Of a stretch of 64,000 nucleotides of DNA, positions 17,620 to 27,150 are shown one piece after another. The translations under genes and the position numbers were made by a program. Under the pieces are notes generated by a model. It saw only the letters and a program-made list of their open reading frames with translations, had not been told where the DNA came from and made no database searches. Each line of letters begins with the position of its first letter. Position 1 is the stretch's first letter. Source of the DNA: Arthrobacter sp. zg-Y919 (GTDB lineage: Bacteria; Actinomycetota; Actinomycetes; Actinomycetales; Micrococcaceae); assembly GCF_030142045.1 (NCBI RefSeq), contig NZ_CP126242.1, positions 2,294,001-2,358,000 on the forward strand, given 5' to 3'.

Positions 17620-19542
<1,923 letters not shown>

Positions 19543-19823
19543 GCGTGAGGACTCAATTCATAGGAGATCAGTTCGGGGTGTATCTTTTTCGGCCGGATTG
19601 GTACCGGCGTTTTCCGGCTGTTCTGTACGAATGCTGATTCAATCGCTTGCTCAATCACCAGTCAGAATCCACCGAAGGCCCCGCCGTCAGCGGGCACGCT
19701 AACATTCTAGTCGCAATACCATACGATCCCTAATGCGGCCCGCAGGAACGATGCACAGCACGCCCGGCGCCGGGGTGTACGGACCCTGCACCGGCGGTGC
19801 AGAGGTTCCCGCGCCGGACACAG
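19543..19823. other. Intergenic region upstream of typA
   Basis: No gene is supported in this stretch. It must contain the typA promoter. It holds a perfect small inverted repeat, CTGCACC at 19786-19792 with its complement at 19796-19802. No clear -35/-10 pair or riboswitch was recognised. Confidence 0.4.
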
Positions 19824-19859
19824 TGAAGGCGGGGAACCGGACCCGGTTCCCCGCCTTCA
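19824..19859 (-). terminator. Hairpin after the oligopeptide transporter operon
   Basis: TGAAGGCGGGGAACCGG at 19824-19840 is complementary to 19843-19859, a 17-bp stem located 20 bases after the stop of the ATPase gene. The minus-strand transcript has no strong U-run after it, so termination may be incomplete or factor-aided. Confidence 0.7.
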
Positions 19860-19878
19860 TCGCGGTGCTGTTCAGCGG

Positions 19879-21573
19879 TTAGGCAACTTCCGGCGGCAGT
19901 TCCAGCCGGGATCCGGGGATGGCTGCCAGCAGGGCCTGCGTGTAGGCCTGCTTCGGTGCGTCGAACACCTCGTCGGTGGTGCCGGTTTCCACCAGCTTGC
20001 CCTTCTCCATAACGCAGACGAAGTCCGCGATCTGCCGGACCACAGCAAGGTCATGGGTAATGAACAGGTAGCTCAATCCCAGCTCCGACTGCAGGTCCGC
20101 CAGCAGGTTCAGGATCTGCGCCTGCACGAGCACGTCCAGGGCCGATACCGCTTCGTCACAGATCACCACCTCGGGATCCAGTGCCAGTGCCCGGGCGATG
20201 GCGACGCGCTGGCGCTGGCCGCCGGAAAGCTCGTTCGGGAACCGGCGCATCACCGAGGAGGGCAGGGCCACCTGGTCCAGGAGCTCGCGCACCTTGGCCT
20301 CGCGGCTCTTGGCCGTACCGATCTTATGCACCCGCAGGGGTTCTTCAATGGTGCGGAAGATGTTGTACATGGGATCCAGCGAGCCGTACGGGTCCTGGAA
20401 GATCGGCTGGACCCGGCGGCGGAATTCGAACAGCCGCTTGCTGTTCAACGTTGTCATGTCGACGCCGTTGTACAGGATGGAACCGCTGGTGGGCGTTTCC
20501 AGGTTCAGCACCATACGCGCCACGGTGGACTTGCCCGAGCCGGACTCCCCCACCACGGCGGTGGTGGTGCCGCGCTTGATGTTGAACGAGACGTTGTCCA
20601 CGGCGGTGAAATCCGTGGACCGGCCCAGCCCGCTGCGGAGCTTGAAGACCTTGATCAGGTCCTTGACCTCAATAACGTTGTCCGCTGCCTTCAGCTTCGC
20701 ATCGTCCTCGGAGGTCAGCAGATCCGCGCTCTCCAGGCCCAGGTGCTTGGCGGAGTCGATGCGCTTTGACGCAAGCGACGGCGCTGATTCCACGAGCTTG
20801 CGCGTGTACGGGTGGCGCGGGTTGGTGAGGATCTCCAGGGCGGGCCCGGATTCCACCACGCGTCCCTTGTACATCACCACTACCTTCTGGGCACGTTCGG
20901 CAGCGAGGCCGAGGTCGTGGGTGATCAGGAGGACCGCTGTGCCGAGTTCGTCGGTCAGCGTATCGAGATGGTCCAGGATCTGCCGCTGGACGGTGACGTC
21001 CAGGGCCGACGTCGGCTCATCCGCGATCAGCAGGCGCGGCCGGCAGGACAGGCCGATGGCGATAAGCGCCCGCTGGCGCATGCCGCCGGAGAATTCGTGC
21101 GGGTACTGCTTGGCACGGCGTTCCGCGTCCGGCAGTCCGGCCTGTTCCAGCACCTTGGTGACGTCCGCCGGAGCGTGCGGCAGGCCGTTGGCCCGCAGGG
21201 TCTCCTTGACCTGGAACCCGATCTTCCAGACCGGGTTCAGGTTGGACATCGGATCCTGCGGAACCATGCCGATTGAGTTGCCGCGCAGTTCCTGGATCCG
21301 CTTCTCGCTGGCGTGGGAAATATCCTCGCCGTCGAACAGGATCTGGCCGGCGCTGACCCGTCCGTTGCCGGACAGCAGGCCGATGGCAGCCAACGCGGTG
21401 GTCGACTTTCCGGACCCGGATTCCCCGACAATTGCCACGGTTTCCCCGGGCATGACGGTCAGGTGCGCATTCTTGACGGCCTCTACGTCGCCGTTGGCCG
21501 TGGCAAAAGTGATTGCGAGGTCACGGATTTCCAGCAGCGGCTGCGCGGCCTTGTTTTCTGTATTGATGGTCAT
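19879..21573 (-). CDS. Oligopeptide ABC transporter, double ATPase
   Basis: A fusion of two ATPase domains equivalent to DppD and DppF, 564 residues. Domain 1 (about residues 8-270) has Walker A VGESGSGKSTTALAAIG, signature SGGMRQRALIAIGL and Walker [14 protein letters not shown], plus the oligo_HPY-like end with NPRHPYTRKLVESAP. Domain 2 (about 298-560) has a second [25 protein letters not shown] and VICDEAVSALDV; note Ala in place of Pro after the catalytic Glu. The fused form is common in actinobacteria. It overlaps the permease gene upstream by four bases and is the last gene of the operon. Confidence 0.93.
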   Translation of the reverse strand: MTINTENKAAQPLLEIRDLAITFATANGDVEAVKNAHLTVMPGETVAIVGESGSGKSTTALAAIGLLSGNGRVSAGQILFDGEDISHASEKRIQELRGNSIGMVPQDPMSNLNPVWKIGFQVKETLRANGLPHAPADVTKVLEQAGLPDAERRAKQYPHEFSGGMRQRALIAIGLSCRPRLLIADEPTSALDVTVQRQILDHLDTLTDELGTAVLLITHDLGLAAERAQKVVVMYKGRVVESGPALEILTNPRHPYTRKLVESAPSLASKRIDSAKHLGLESADLLTSEDDAKLKAADNVIEVKDLIKVFKLRSGLGRSTDFTAVDNVSFNIKRGTTTAVVGESGSGKSTVARMVLNLETPTSGSILYNGVDMTTLNSKRLFEFRRRVQPIFQDPYGSLDPMYNIFRTIEEPLRVHKIGTAKSREAKVRELLDQVALPSSVMRRFPNELSGGQRQRVAIARALALDPEVVICDEAVSALDVLVQAQILNLLADLQSELGLSYLFITHDLAVVRQIADFVCVMEKGKLVETGTTDEVFDAPKQAYTQALLAAIPGSRLELPPEVA

Positions 21574-22523
21574 CGTTTGCGCGCCTTCGGATCAAGTGCA
21601 TCACGGACAGCGTCACCGAGCATGATGAAGCTCAGCACGGTAAGGGACAGTGCTGCGGCGGGCCAGAGCAGGGTCGAGGGGTTGGACCGCAGCGACGTCT
21701 GGGCCGCTGAAATGTCGTTGCCCCAGGACATGATGCTGGGCGGCAGGCCAATGCCCAGGAAGGACAGCGTTGCTTCCGCCACGATGAAAGTGCCCAGCGA
21801 AATGGTGGCGATCACGATGACCGGCGCCATGGAGTTGGGGATAACGTGCTTCATCAGGGCGGAGAACTTCGAGACTCCCAGGGAGCGCGAAGCGACCACG
21901 AAGTCTGCGTTCCGCACCGAGAGCACGGCACCGCGCGTAATGCGCGCAACCTGCGGCCAGCCGAAGATCAGCAGGGTGAACACCACCGTCAGGACGGTGC
22001 GGTTCTCCCGGAAGGCGGGCAGCTGCATGATGATGATGGCGCCGAGGATCAGCGGCAGGGCGAAGAAGATGTCACCGATGCGGGCGAGCACTGCATCGAG
22101 CCAGCCGCCGTAGTAACCGGCGAGGGCACCCAGGACGCCGCCGATGATCACGACGGCGAGCGTGGTCAGCACGCCTACCATCAGCGAGGCGCGGGTTCCG
22201 TAGATGACCCGTGCGTAGACATCGCAGCCCTGGAAGGTGTAGCCGAGCGGGTGCCCGGGTGCGGGGCCGCCGTCGGAGTTGGAGAGCATGCACCCTTCGT
22301 CCGGCGAGGCGCTGGTGAACAGGCCGGGGAAGGCCGCCACCGTCAGGATCAGCAGGATCAGCAGTGCGGAGATGATGAACAGCGGCTGCGTGCGCAGGTT
22401 CCGCCAGGCCTCCCCCCAGAGGCTCAGCGGCTGGACATCTTCCTTGACACTGTCGGTCTCGGCCAGAGGGGTCTCCTCCAGCGGAGCAACGTAGTGCTCG
22501 ATGTGTGTGGTGTCTTTATGCAT
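21570..22523 (-). CDS. Oligopeptide ABC transporter permease (DppC type)
   Basis: The second membrane subunit, 317 residues, with six membrane segments. An N-terminal OppC-like helix (LFIISALLILLILTVAAFP) is followed by a periplasmic loop with HPLGYTFQGCDVYARVIYGTR and the EAA-type loop RSLGVSKFSALMKHVIPNSM. The acidic cytoplasmic N-terminus is about 45 residues. An upstream ATG at 22541 also exists. 22523 is preferred because GAGGATC stands at good distance and the start then overlaps the DppB-type stop by eight bases (ATGCATAA), a coupled arrangement. Confidence 0.92.
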   Translation of the reverse strand: MHKDTTHIEHYVAPLEETPLAETDSVKEDVQPLSLWGEAWRNLRTQPLFIISALLILLILTVAAFPGLFTSASPDEGCMLSNSDGGPAPGHPLGYTFQGCDVYARVIYGTRASLMVGVLTTLAVVIIGGVLGALAGYYGGWLDAVLARIGDIFFALPLILGAIIIMQLPAFRENRTVLTVVFTLLIFGWPQVARITRGAVLSVRNADFVVASRSLGVSKFSALMKHVIPNSMAPVIVIATISLGTFIVAEATLSFLGIGLPPSIMSWGNDISAAQTSLRSNPSTLLWPAAALSLTVLSFIMLGDAVRDALDPKARKR

Positions 22524-23442
22524 AACGGATCCTCGGATCAAGCCAGGCGTACAGGAGGTCGACGAGCAGGTTGGCGATCACGTAAACGAAGACGAGAACG
22601 CTCACGATCGAAACGATCGTCGGCCCCTCTCCCCTGACGACGGACTGGTAAAGTCGCTGCCCCACTCCGGGGACGTTGAAGATGCCTTCGGTGACGATGG
22701 CGCCGCCCATCAGCGCACCCAGGTCCGCTCCGAGGAAGGTCACCACGGGAATCAGGGAGTTGCGCAGGATGTGCACGGTGACCACGCGGGGCCGGGAAAG
22801 CCCCTTGGCGGTGGCGGTGCGGACGTAGTCGGCGTTCATGTTTTCAATGACCGACGTACGCGTGAGGCGCAGTACATAGGCGAAGGACGCCAGGCCAAGC
22901 ACCAGTGCCGGCAGGATCAGGTCCGTAAATCCGGCGTCGCCGCCGACGGTGGGAGACGTCCATTGGAGTTTGACGCCCACCAGGAACTGGAGCAGGAAGC
23001 CAAGCACGAACACCGGGATGGCGATCACGATCAGGGAAACAACCAGCACCGTGCTGTCGAAGGTCTTGCCCTTCTTCAGGCCGGCGATAAGGCCGAAGGC
23101 AATACCGAAGACGGCTTCAAAAACCAGGGCCAGGACGGCAAGGCGCATGGTGACCGGGAAGGCCTGGGCCAGGACGGCCGAAACCTCGCGTCCGGAGAAG
23201 TCGACGCCGAGGTCAAAGGTGACCAGGTTCTTCAGGTAGAGCAGGTACTGGACAATGAAGGGCTCGTCCAGGTTGTACTGGTCGCGCAGCTGCGCGGCGA
23301 CGGCCTCATTAACCGGCTTGTCGCCGAAGAGCGCGGCGATGGGGTCTCCCGGCAGGGAGAATACGAGGAAGTAAACGAGGAAGGTGGCCCCGAAGAAAAC
23401 GGGGATCATTTGGAGGAAGCGTCGGATGACGTAGCCGGCCAT
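22516..23442 (-). CDS. Oligopeptide ABC transporter permease (DppB type)
   Basis: The first membrane subunit, 308 residues, with six membrane segments. The N-terminal MAGYVIRRFLQMIPVFFGATF, the loop with LPGDPIAALFGD, and the EAA loop YVRTATAKGLSRPRVVTVHI are characteristic of DppB/OppB. A GGAGGCCACCCC leader precedes the ATG. About 130 bases with a strong hairpin separate it from the binding-protein gene, while the following genes overlap, so binding protein and membrane complex can be expressed at different levels. Confidence 0.93.
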   Translation of the reverse strand: MAGYVIRRFLQMIPVFFGATFLVYFLVFSLPGDPIAALFGDKPVNEAVAAQLRDQYNLDEPFIVQYLLYLKNLVTFDLGVDFSGREVSAVLAQAFPVTMRLAVLALVFEAVFGIAFGLIAGLKKGKTFDSTVLVVSLIVIAIPVFVLGFLLQFLVGVKLQWTSPTVGGDAGFTDLILPALVLGLASFAYVLRLTRTSVIENMNADYVRTATAKGLSRPRVVTVHILRNSLIPVVTFLGADLGALMGGAIVTEGIFNVPGVGQRLYQSVVRGEGPTIVSIVSVLVFVYVIANLLVDLLYAWLDPRIRYA

Positions 23443-23524
23443 TAGGGGTGGCCTCCTGCCAGCTGTGGGGGATTCTTATCTCGCATTTTTTGTATGCCTG
23501 TTCTTGGTATAGAACCCGAACAAG

Positions 23525-23554
23525 CCGGGGCCCGGCCATCTGGCCGGGCCCCGG
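23525..23554 (-). terminator. Hairpin between binding protein and permease genes
   Basis: A perfect 14-bp inverted repeat of mainly G and C (23525-23538 against 23541-23554), just 20 bases downstream of the binding-protein stop and upstream of the permease genes. No U-tract follows. It probably protects the upstream mRNA or partly terminates transcription. Confidence 0.7.
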
Positions 23555-23574
23555 ATCGGTCGGTCTAGATACTG

Positions 23575-25224
23575 CTACTTGGCCGTGACGTTGTAGTAAA
23601 CCGGAACGCCGTTCCAGCCGGTCTCAACGTTGTCCACGTTTTCGCTCCAGCCGGACTGTGCCACCTGGTACCACAGCGGGAGGACGGGAAGATCCTTCAG
23701 CAGGACTTCCTGGGCCTTGTTGAAGATCTCGGCTCCTTCTTCGGGAGAAGAAGCAGAGAGGCCTTCGCTGAGGAGGTTGTCGAACTCTTCGCTCGAGTAC
23801 TCGCCGTCGTTGGAACCTGCCCCGGTGCCGTACAGCGGGCCGAGGAAGTTGTTCAGCGACGGGTAGTCAGCCTGCCAGCCGGTGCGGATGGCGCCGGTCA
23901 GGGTCTTGGCCGAAGCATCTGCGCGCAGTTCCTTGAACGTTGCGTAGGGCTTGCCTTCAGCCTGGATGCCCAGGTTGTTCTTCAGACCGTTGGCGACGGC
24001 GTCAATCCACTCCTTGTGGTTGGCGTCGGCGTTGTAGCCGATGGTGAAGGGCTTGTCGGCGGGCCAGGGGGAAACCTTTTCGGCTTCTTCCCAGAGTTCC
24101 TTGGCCTTCTCGGGGTTGAACTCGAGCACCTCGTTGCCGGGGACGCTGTCGCTGTAGCCCTCGATCACCGGAGCGGTGAACTCGGTGGCCGGTTCGCGGG
24201 AACCCGAGAACACGACGTCGGTGATTTCCTCCCGGTCGATGGCCATGGAGATCGCCTGGCGGCGGAGCTCGCCGGCTTCACCGGAGAACTCCGGCAGGTA
24301 GCCGGGGATGGTGATGGTCTGGTTACCGGCGTACGCCTTCTCGGAGTAGCGGCCTTCACCCAGGTCGGTCTTGAAGGTCTTCAAGGCGGCGGTGGGCATG
24401 GTGTCCAGGATGTCCAGGTTGTTGGACTGCAGGTCTGCGTAGGCTGCATCGAAGGAGGAGTAGAACTTGAAGGTCACTCCACCGTTCTGCGGGACACGGG
24501 TACCGGTGTAATCCGGGTTGGCAACCAGATCGATCTGGACCTCGTGCTGCCAGGCGCCCTCGCCGTCGAGCATGTACGGACCGTTGCCGATCGGGTTCTC
24601 ACCGAATGCGGCCGGGTCCACAAGGGCCTCGGCGGGCAGCGGGAAGAAGGCCGTGTAGCCAAGACGCTGCGGGAAGTCGGACTCGGGCTGGCTGAGCTTG
24701 ACCGTGAAGGTGCTGTCATCCACAACGGTCAGACCGGTCATGGTCTCTTCCGTGGCGCCTTCGGCGCTGACCACGTCGTAGCCTTCGATGCTCTCGAAGA
24801 AGTACGAGTTCAGCTGGGCATTCTTCGCGGCTGCACCGAAGTTCCAGGCATCAACGAAGGACTTGGCCGTGATGGCCTCGCCGTTCGTGAACTTCTGGTC
24901 GGCCTTCACCTTGATGGTGTAGGTCTGGGAATCTTCGGTCTCGATGGATTCCGCGAGCTCGTTGACCGTGTTGCCGTCAGCGTCGTAGCTGACGAGGCCT
25001 TCGAAGAGCAGGTCCATGATGCGTCCGCCACCAACTTCGTTGGTGTTTACGGGCATCAGCGGGTTCTGGGGCTCGGTGCCGTTGGCCGTGATGATGGCGG
25101 TGGAGTTACCTTCGCCCTCATTCGAGCCTTCGGCCGATTCGTCGGATCCCCCACCGCAGGCGCTCAGCGTAAGTGCGGCGAGGGCCGCTACGCTCAGCAT
25201 TTTGGAAGTGCGTGTGACGCGCAT
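23575..25224 (-). CDS. Oligopeptide-binding lipoprotein
   Basis: A secreted, lipid-anchored binding protein of the SBP_bac_5 family, 549 residues, which collects peptides for the permease. The signal peptide (MRVTRTSKMLSVAALAALTL) ends in lipobox LSAC followed by GGGSDES. The mature protein contains GGRIMDLLFEGLVSYD near the start and, further on, LRRQAISMAIDREEI, the conserved helix of OppA/DppA proteins. An open frame runs 45 codons further upstream, but that part overlaps a separate small ORF in another frame. The ATG at 25224 has GGAGGCGG directly before it and begins the signal peptide. Expression may be tied to the upstream small ORF. Confidence 0.93.
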   Translation of the reverse strand: MRVTRTSKMLSVAALAALTLSACGGGSDESAEGSNEGEGNSTAIITANGTEPQNPLMPVNTNEVGGGRIMDLLFEGLVSYDADGNTVNELAESIETEDSQTYTIKVKADQKFTNGEAITAKSFVDAWNFGAAAKNAQLNSYFFESIEGYDVVSAEGATEETMTGLTVVDDSTFTVKLSQPESDFPQRLGYTAFFPLPAEALVDPAAFGENPIGNGPYMLDGEGAWQHEVQIDLVANPDYTGTRVPQNGGVTFKFYSSFDAAYADLQSNNLDILDTMPTAALKTFKTDLGEGRYSEKAYAGNQTITIPGYLPEFSGEAGELRRQAISMAIDREEITDVVFSGSREPATEFTAPVIEGYSDSVPGNEVLEFNPEKAKELWEEAEKVSPWPADKPFTIGYNADANHKEWIDAVANGLKNNLGIQAEGKPYATFKELRADASAKTLTGAIRTGWQADYPSLNNFLGPLYGTGAGSNDGEYSSEEFDNLLSEGLSASSPEEGAEIFNKAQEVLLKDLPVLPLWYQVAQSGWSENVDNVETGWNGVPVYYNVTAK

Positions 25225-25232
25225 TCCGCCTC

Positions 25233-25325
25233 CTAGTTCTGTTCGGTGCCGGCGTTGATGACGCCGGCGTTGCGGCTCTGCCAAATGGTGAACCGACTCA
25301 CAAAGCCAAAAGCATAAGCCCACAT
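25233..25325 (-). CDS. Upstream 30-codon ORF (putative leader peptide)
   Basis: A small ORF beginning MWAYAFGFVSRFTIW and ending in NAGTEQN, with a TAG eight bases before the binding-protein ATG. GGAGGCAACA stands immediately before its own ATG, a ribosome-binding site as good as that of the main gene. It contains three aromatic/Trp-rich clusters and the internal repeat NAGVINAG, coded by a direct repeat GCCGGCGT. The distance to the next start allows ribosomes to re-initiate, so it may be a regulatory leader peptide. A secreted peptide function is possible but less supported. It is too short to show homology by eye. Confidence 0.5.
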   Translation of the reverse strand: MWAYAFGFVSRFTIWQSRNAGVINAGTEQN

Positions 25326-25650
25326 TGTTGCCTCCAGGTAACAAACTGTGAGGCAGCACTCTTTCCGGAGGCGGGTGGGGCGCCCTGCCGCCAGGAAAAT
25401 CGGCCCCTCACGTGCATTTTCGTCACCGGATGGGCCTCGGTAACGATTTGGTAACCGCAGTGCGTAATACATGCAACGGCATGTCACATTCGCGGTGCGG
25501 GTGACAGACTGGCGGCGCTATGCCGCGCGCCTTGTTAGTGCTGCCGCACTTGGGTCCCCAGCACCTTCCGCCGCGGGCGTGCATTTCTGGTGCCGCCTCC
25601 GGAGCTTTTCATAGCCGCCTGCGGCTACGGGTCTGTGGAAGTATGGCCCA
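25326..25650. other. Intergenic region at the left edge of the island
   Basis: A gap with no supported gene between the oligopeptide operon and the DUF262 genes, which are divergent. It must carry both promoters. It includes a perfect 7-bp hairpin TAGCCGC/GCGGCTA at 25613-25628 in the leader of the DUF262 operon. GC content by eye drops on passing from here into the island. No attachment-site repeat was found. Confidence 0.4.
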
Positions 25651-27150
25651 ATGAGTTCACCTGGATCCTTGGCGACCGACCCGGCGGTAACCGCCAACCA
25701 GCTGACAGCGGCAGTCAGGTCTGTGGAGGACATATTCGGGAAGATGACACTTCACATTCCTTCTTATCAGCGCCCGTATAGCTGGACTGTGAAGAATGTG
25801 GACCAACTCCTAAATGACATCGTCCGCTTCCGTAGAGCTGGCCACTACAGGATCGGCACGTTCATCCTCAACCCTTCCGCGGACGAGGCATCGAAGGTTG
25901 ATAGCGCTCGGATCCTGGACATAGTGGACGGCCAGCAACGCTATCTCAGCTTCGCACTGATCATCCATGCACTGGCAGCCAGCGCAGACAAAATCGATCC
26001 TCCCCTACGGGAGCAGCTACGCAACATCCAACGCACTCGTATCCCTGTACGCAATGACGGACGCAGCGAGAAGAATCTCCGGCAGAACTACTCTCATCTG
26101 AAACAGGTCATTTCCCGGTGGGGTGCGCAGGAAGTGGAGCAGTTCACCGAATTCTTCCTCAAAGAATGTTCGGTTGTGGTCCTTGAGGTCCGTGATCTGG
26201 ACTCCGCCTTCCAGATGTTCGACTCTCAGAACACGCGGGGGCGTGCGCTCTTCCCCACCGACCTGCTCAAGGCATACCACCTACGAGAGTTCAGCCGGAC
26301 GGCCCCCTCCCCTGAAACCATGCTGGCCGTTGTTCGAGGTTGGGAGTCCATCCCGCCGGAGGAAATCAACCACCTTATTGGAGGTGTCCTCTTCCCTATC
26401 AAGCAGTGGTCAGCCAATCGCCCTGTGCCACGCAAGGGCTTCTCCGCCGCCCATGTGGATCTTTTCAAGGGCATCCGGGGCGGCGCCTTTGGCAACTCTC
26501 GGTTCCGGTGGGCGCAGCCAACGCTTCTTGCCACCGCGATGACCGACAGGTTCGCGCAAGACAATTCAACGCTCCTGCGCCATGGCGTCCTCGAGCATCT
26601 GGAGTTCCCTTTCCAGCTCACTCAGCCCATCATCGACGGTGAGATGTTCTTCCGGATGGTGCACCACTACGTGCGGGAGGCTCGACGCGCGGGGATCCAG
26701 AAGGCTTACGAACCTCCCCCGGAATCCGGAAAGCTGCGCGATCCCCAGCTCGCCGGAATCATGCGGATCCTCGATACCCAACCCACCGGAACCGGCAACC
26801 GGTACCTCCGAGAGCTTTTTGACTGTTTCCTGATGGCGTACCTGGACCGTTTTGGATGGCACCAAGTGGACGCGGCAGCCTTAGTCCTTGCCAGGCACGT
26901 CTACCTGCTGCGTGTCTATCTCCAACGCGTCCTCTCCCGCTCGGTCGACAAGCATGCCCGTTTAATCCATGACCTAGTGCAGCGCGAGGACGAGAACTTG
27001 TTCGCGGAAATTGCGCTGGCGCGGAGCCCCGACGTCGTTCTATCCCGTGTCGCTTTTCAGATAGCAGAGGACCACAGGATTCCCCCCTCCTTGGAGGCCC
27101 TGTTCAAGCCATCTTTCGAACAAGCAGAGCCGAAGGAACAAGATTCATGA
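25651..27150 (+). CDS. DUF262 protein, subunit A of a putative defence pair
   Basis: A 499-residue protein with an N-terminal DUF262 (GmrS/ParB-like NTPase) domain. It shows the conserved YQRPYSW at residues 39-45, DIVDGQQRYLSF with the DGQQR motif at 93-97, and FDSQNTRGRALFPTDLLK around 190-207. In characterised relatives (GmrSD, SspE) this domain binds nucleotide and governs cleavage of modified DNA. The C-terminal half is helical, with no HNH motif visible. Codon use is less GC-rich than in the flanking genes, indicating transfer. It overlaps the next DUF262 gene by four bases (ATGA). A phage-defence role is inferred from the family only. The start could also be slightly different, as the ribosome-binding site is weak. 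Confidence 0.8.
   Translation: MSSPGSLATDPAVTANQLTAAVRSVEDIFGKMTLHIPSYQRPYSWTVKNVDQLLNDIVRFRRAGHYRIGTFILNPSADEASKVDSARILDIVDGQQRYLSFALIIHALAASADKIDPPLREQLRNIQRTRIPVRNDGRSEKNLRQNYSHLKQVISRWGAQEVEQFTEFFLKECSVVVLEVRDLDSAFQMFDSQNTRGRALFPTDLLKAYHLREFSRTAPSPETMLAVVRGWESIPPEEINHLIGGVLFPIKQWSANRPVPRKGFSAAHVDLFKGIRGGAFGNSRFRWAQPTLLATAMTDRFAQDNSTLLRHGVLEHLEFPFQLTQPIIDGEMFFRMVHHYVREARRAGIQKAYEPPPESGKLRDPQLAGIMRILDTQPTGTGNRYLRELFDCFLMAYLDRFGWHQVDAAALVLARHVYLLRVYLQRVLSRSVDKHARLIHDLVQREDENLFAEIALARSPDVVLSRVAFQIAEDHRIPPSLEALFKPSFEQAEPKEQDS

Noticed and set aside
25233..25487. 84-codon frame on the minus strand upstream of the oligopeptide-binding gene
   Set aside because: Only its last 30 codons have a ribosome-binding site and likely start; the earlier part is not supported.
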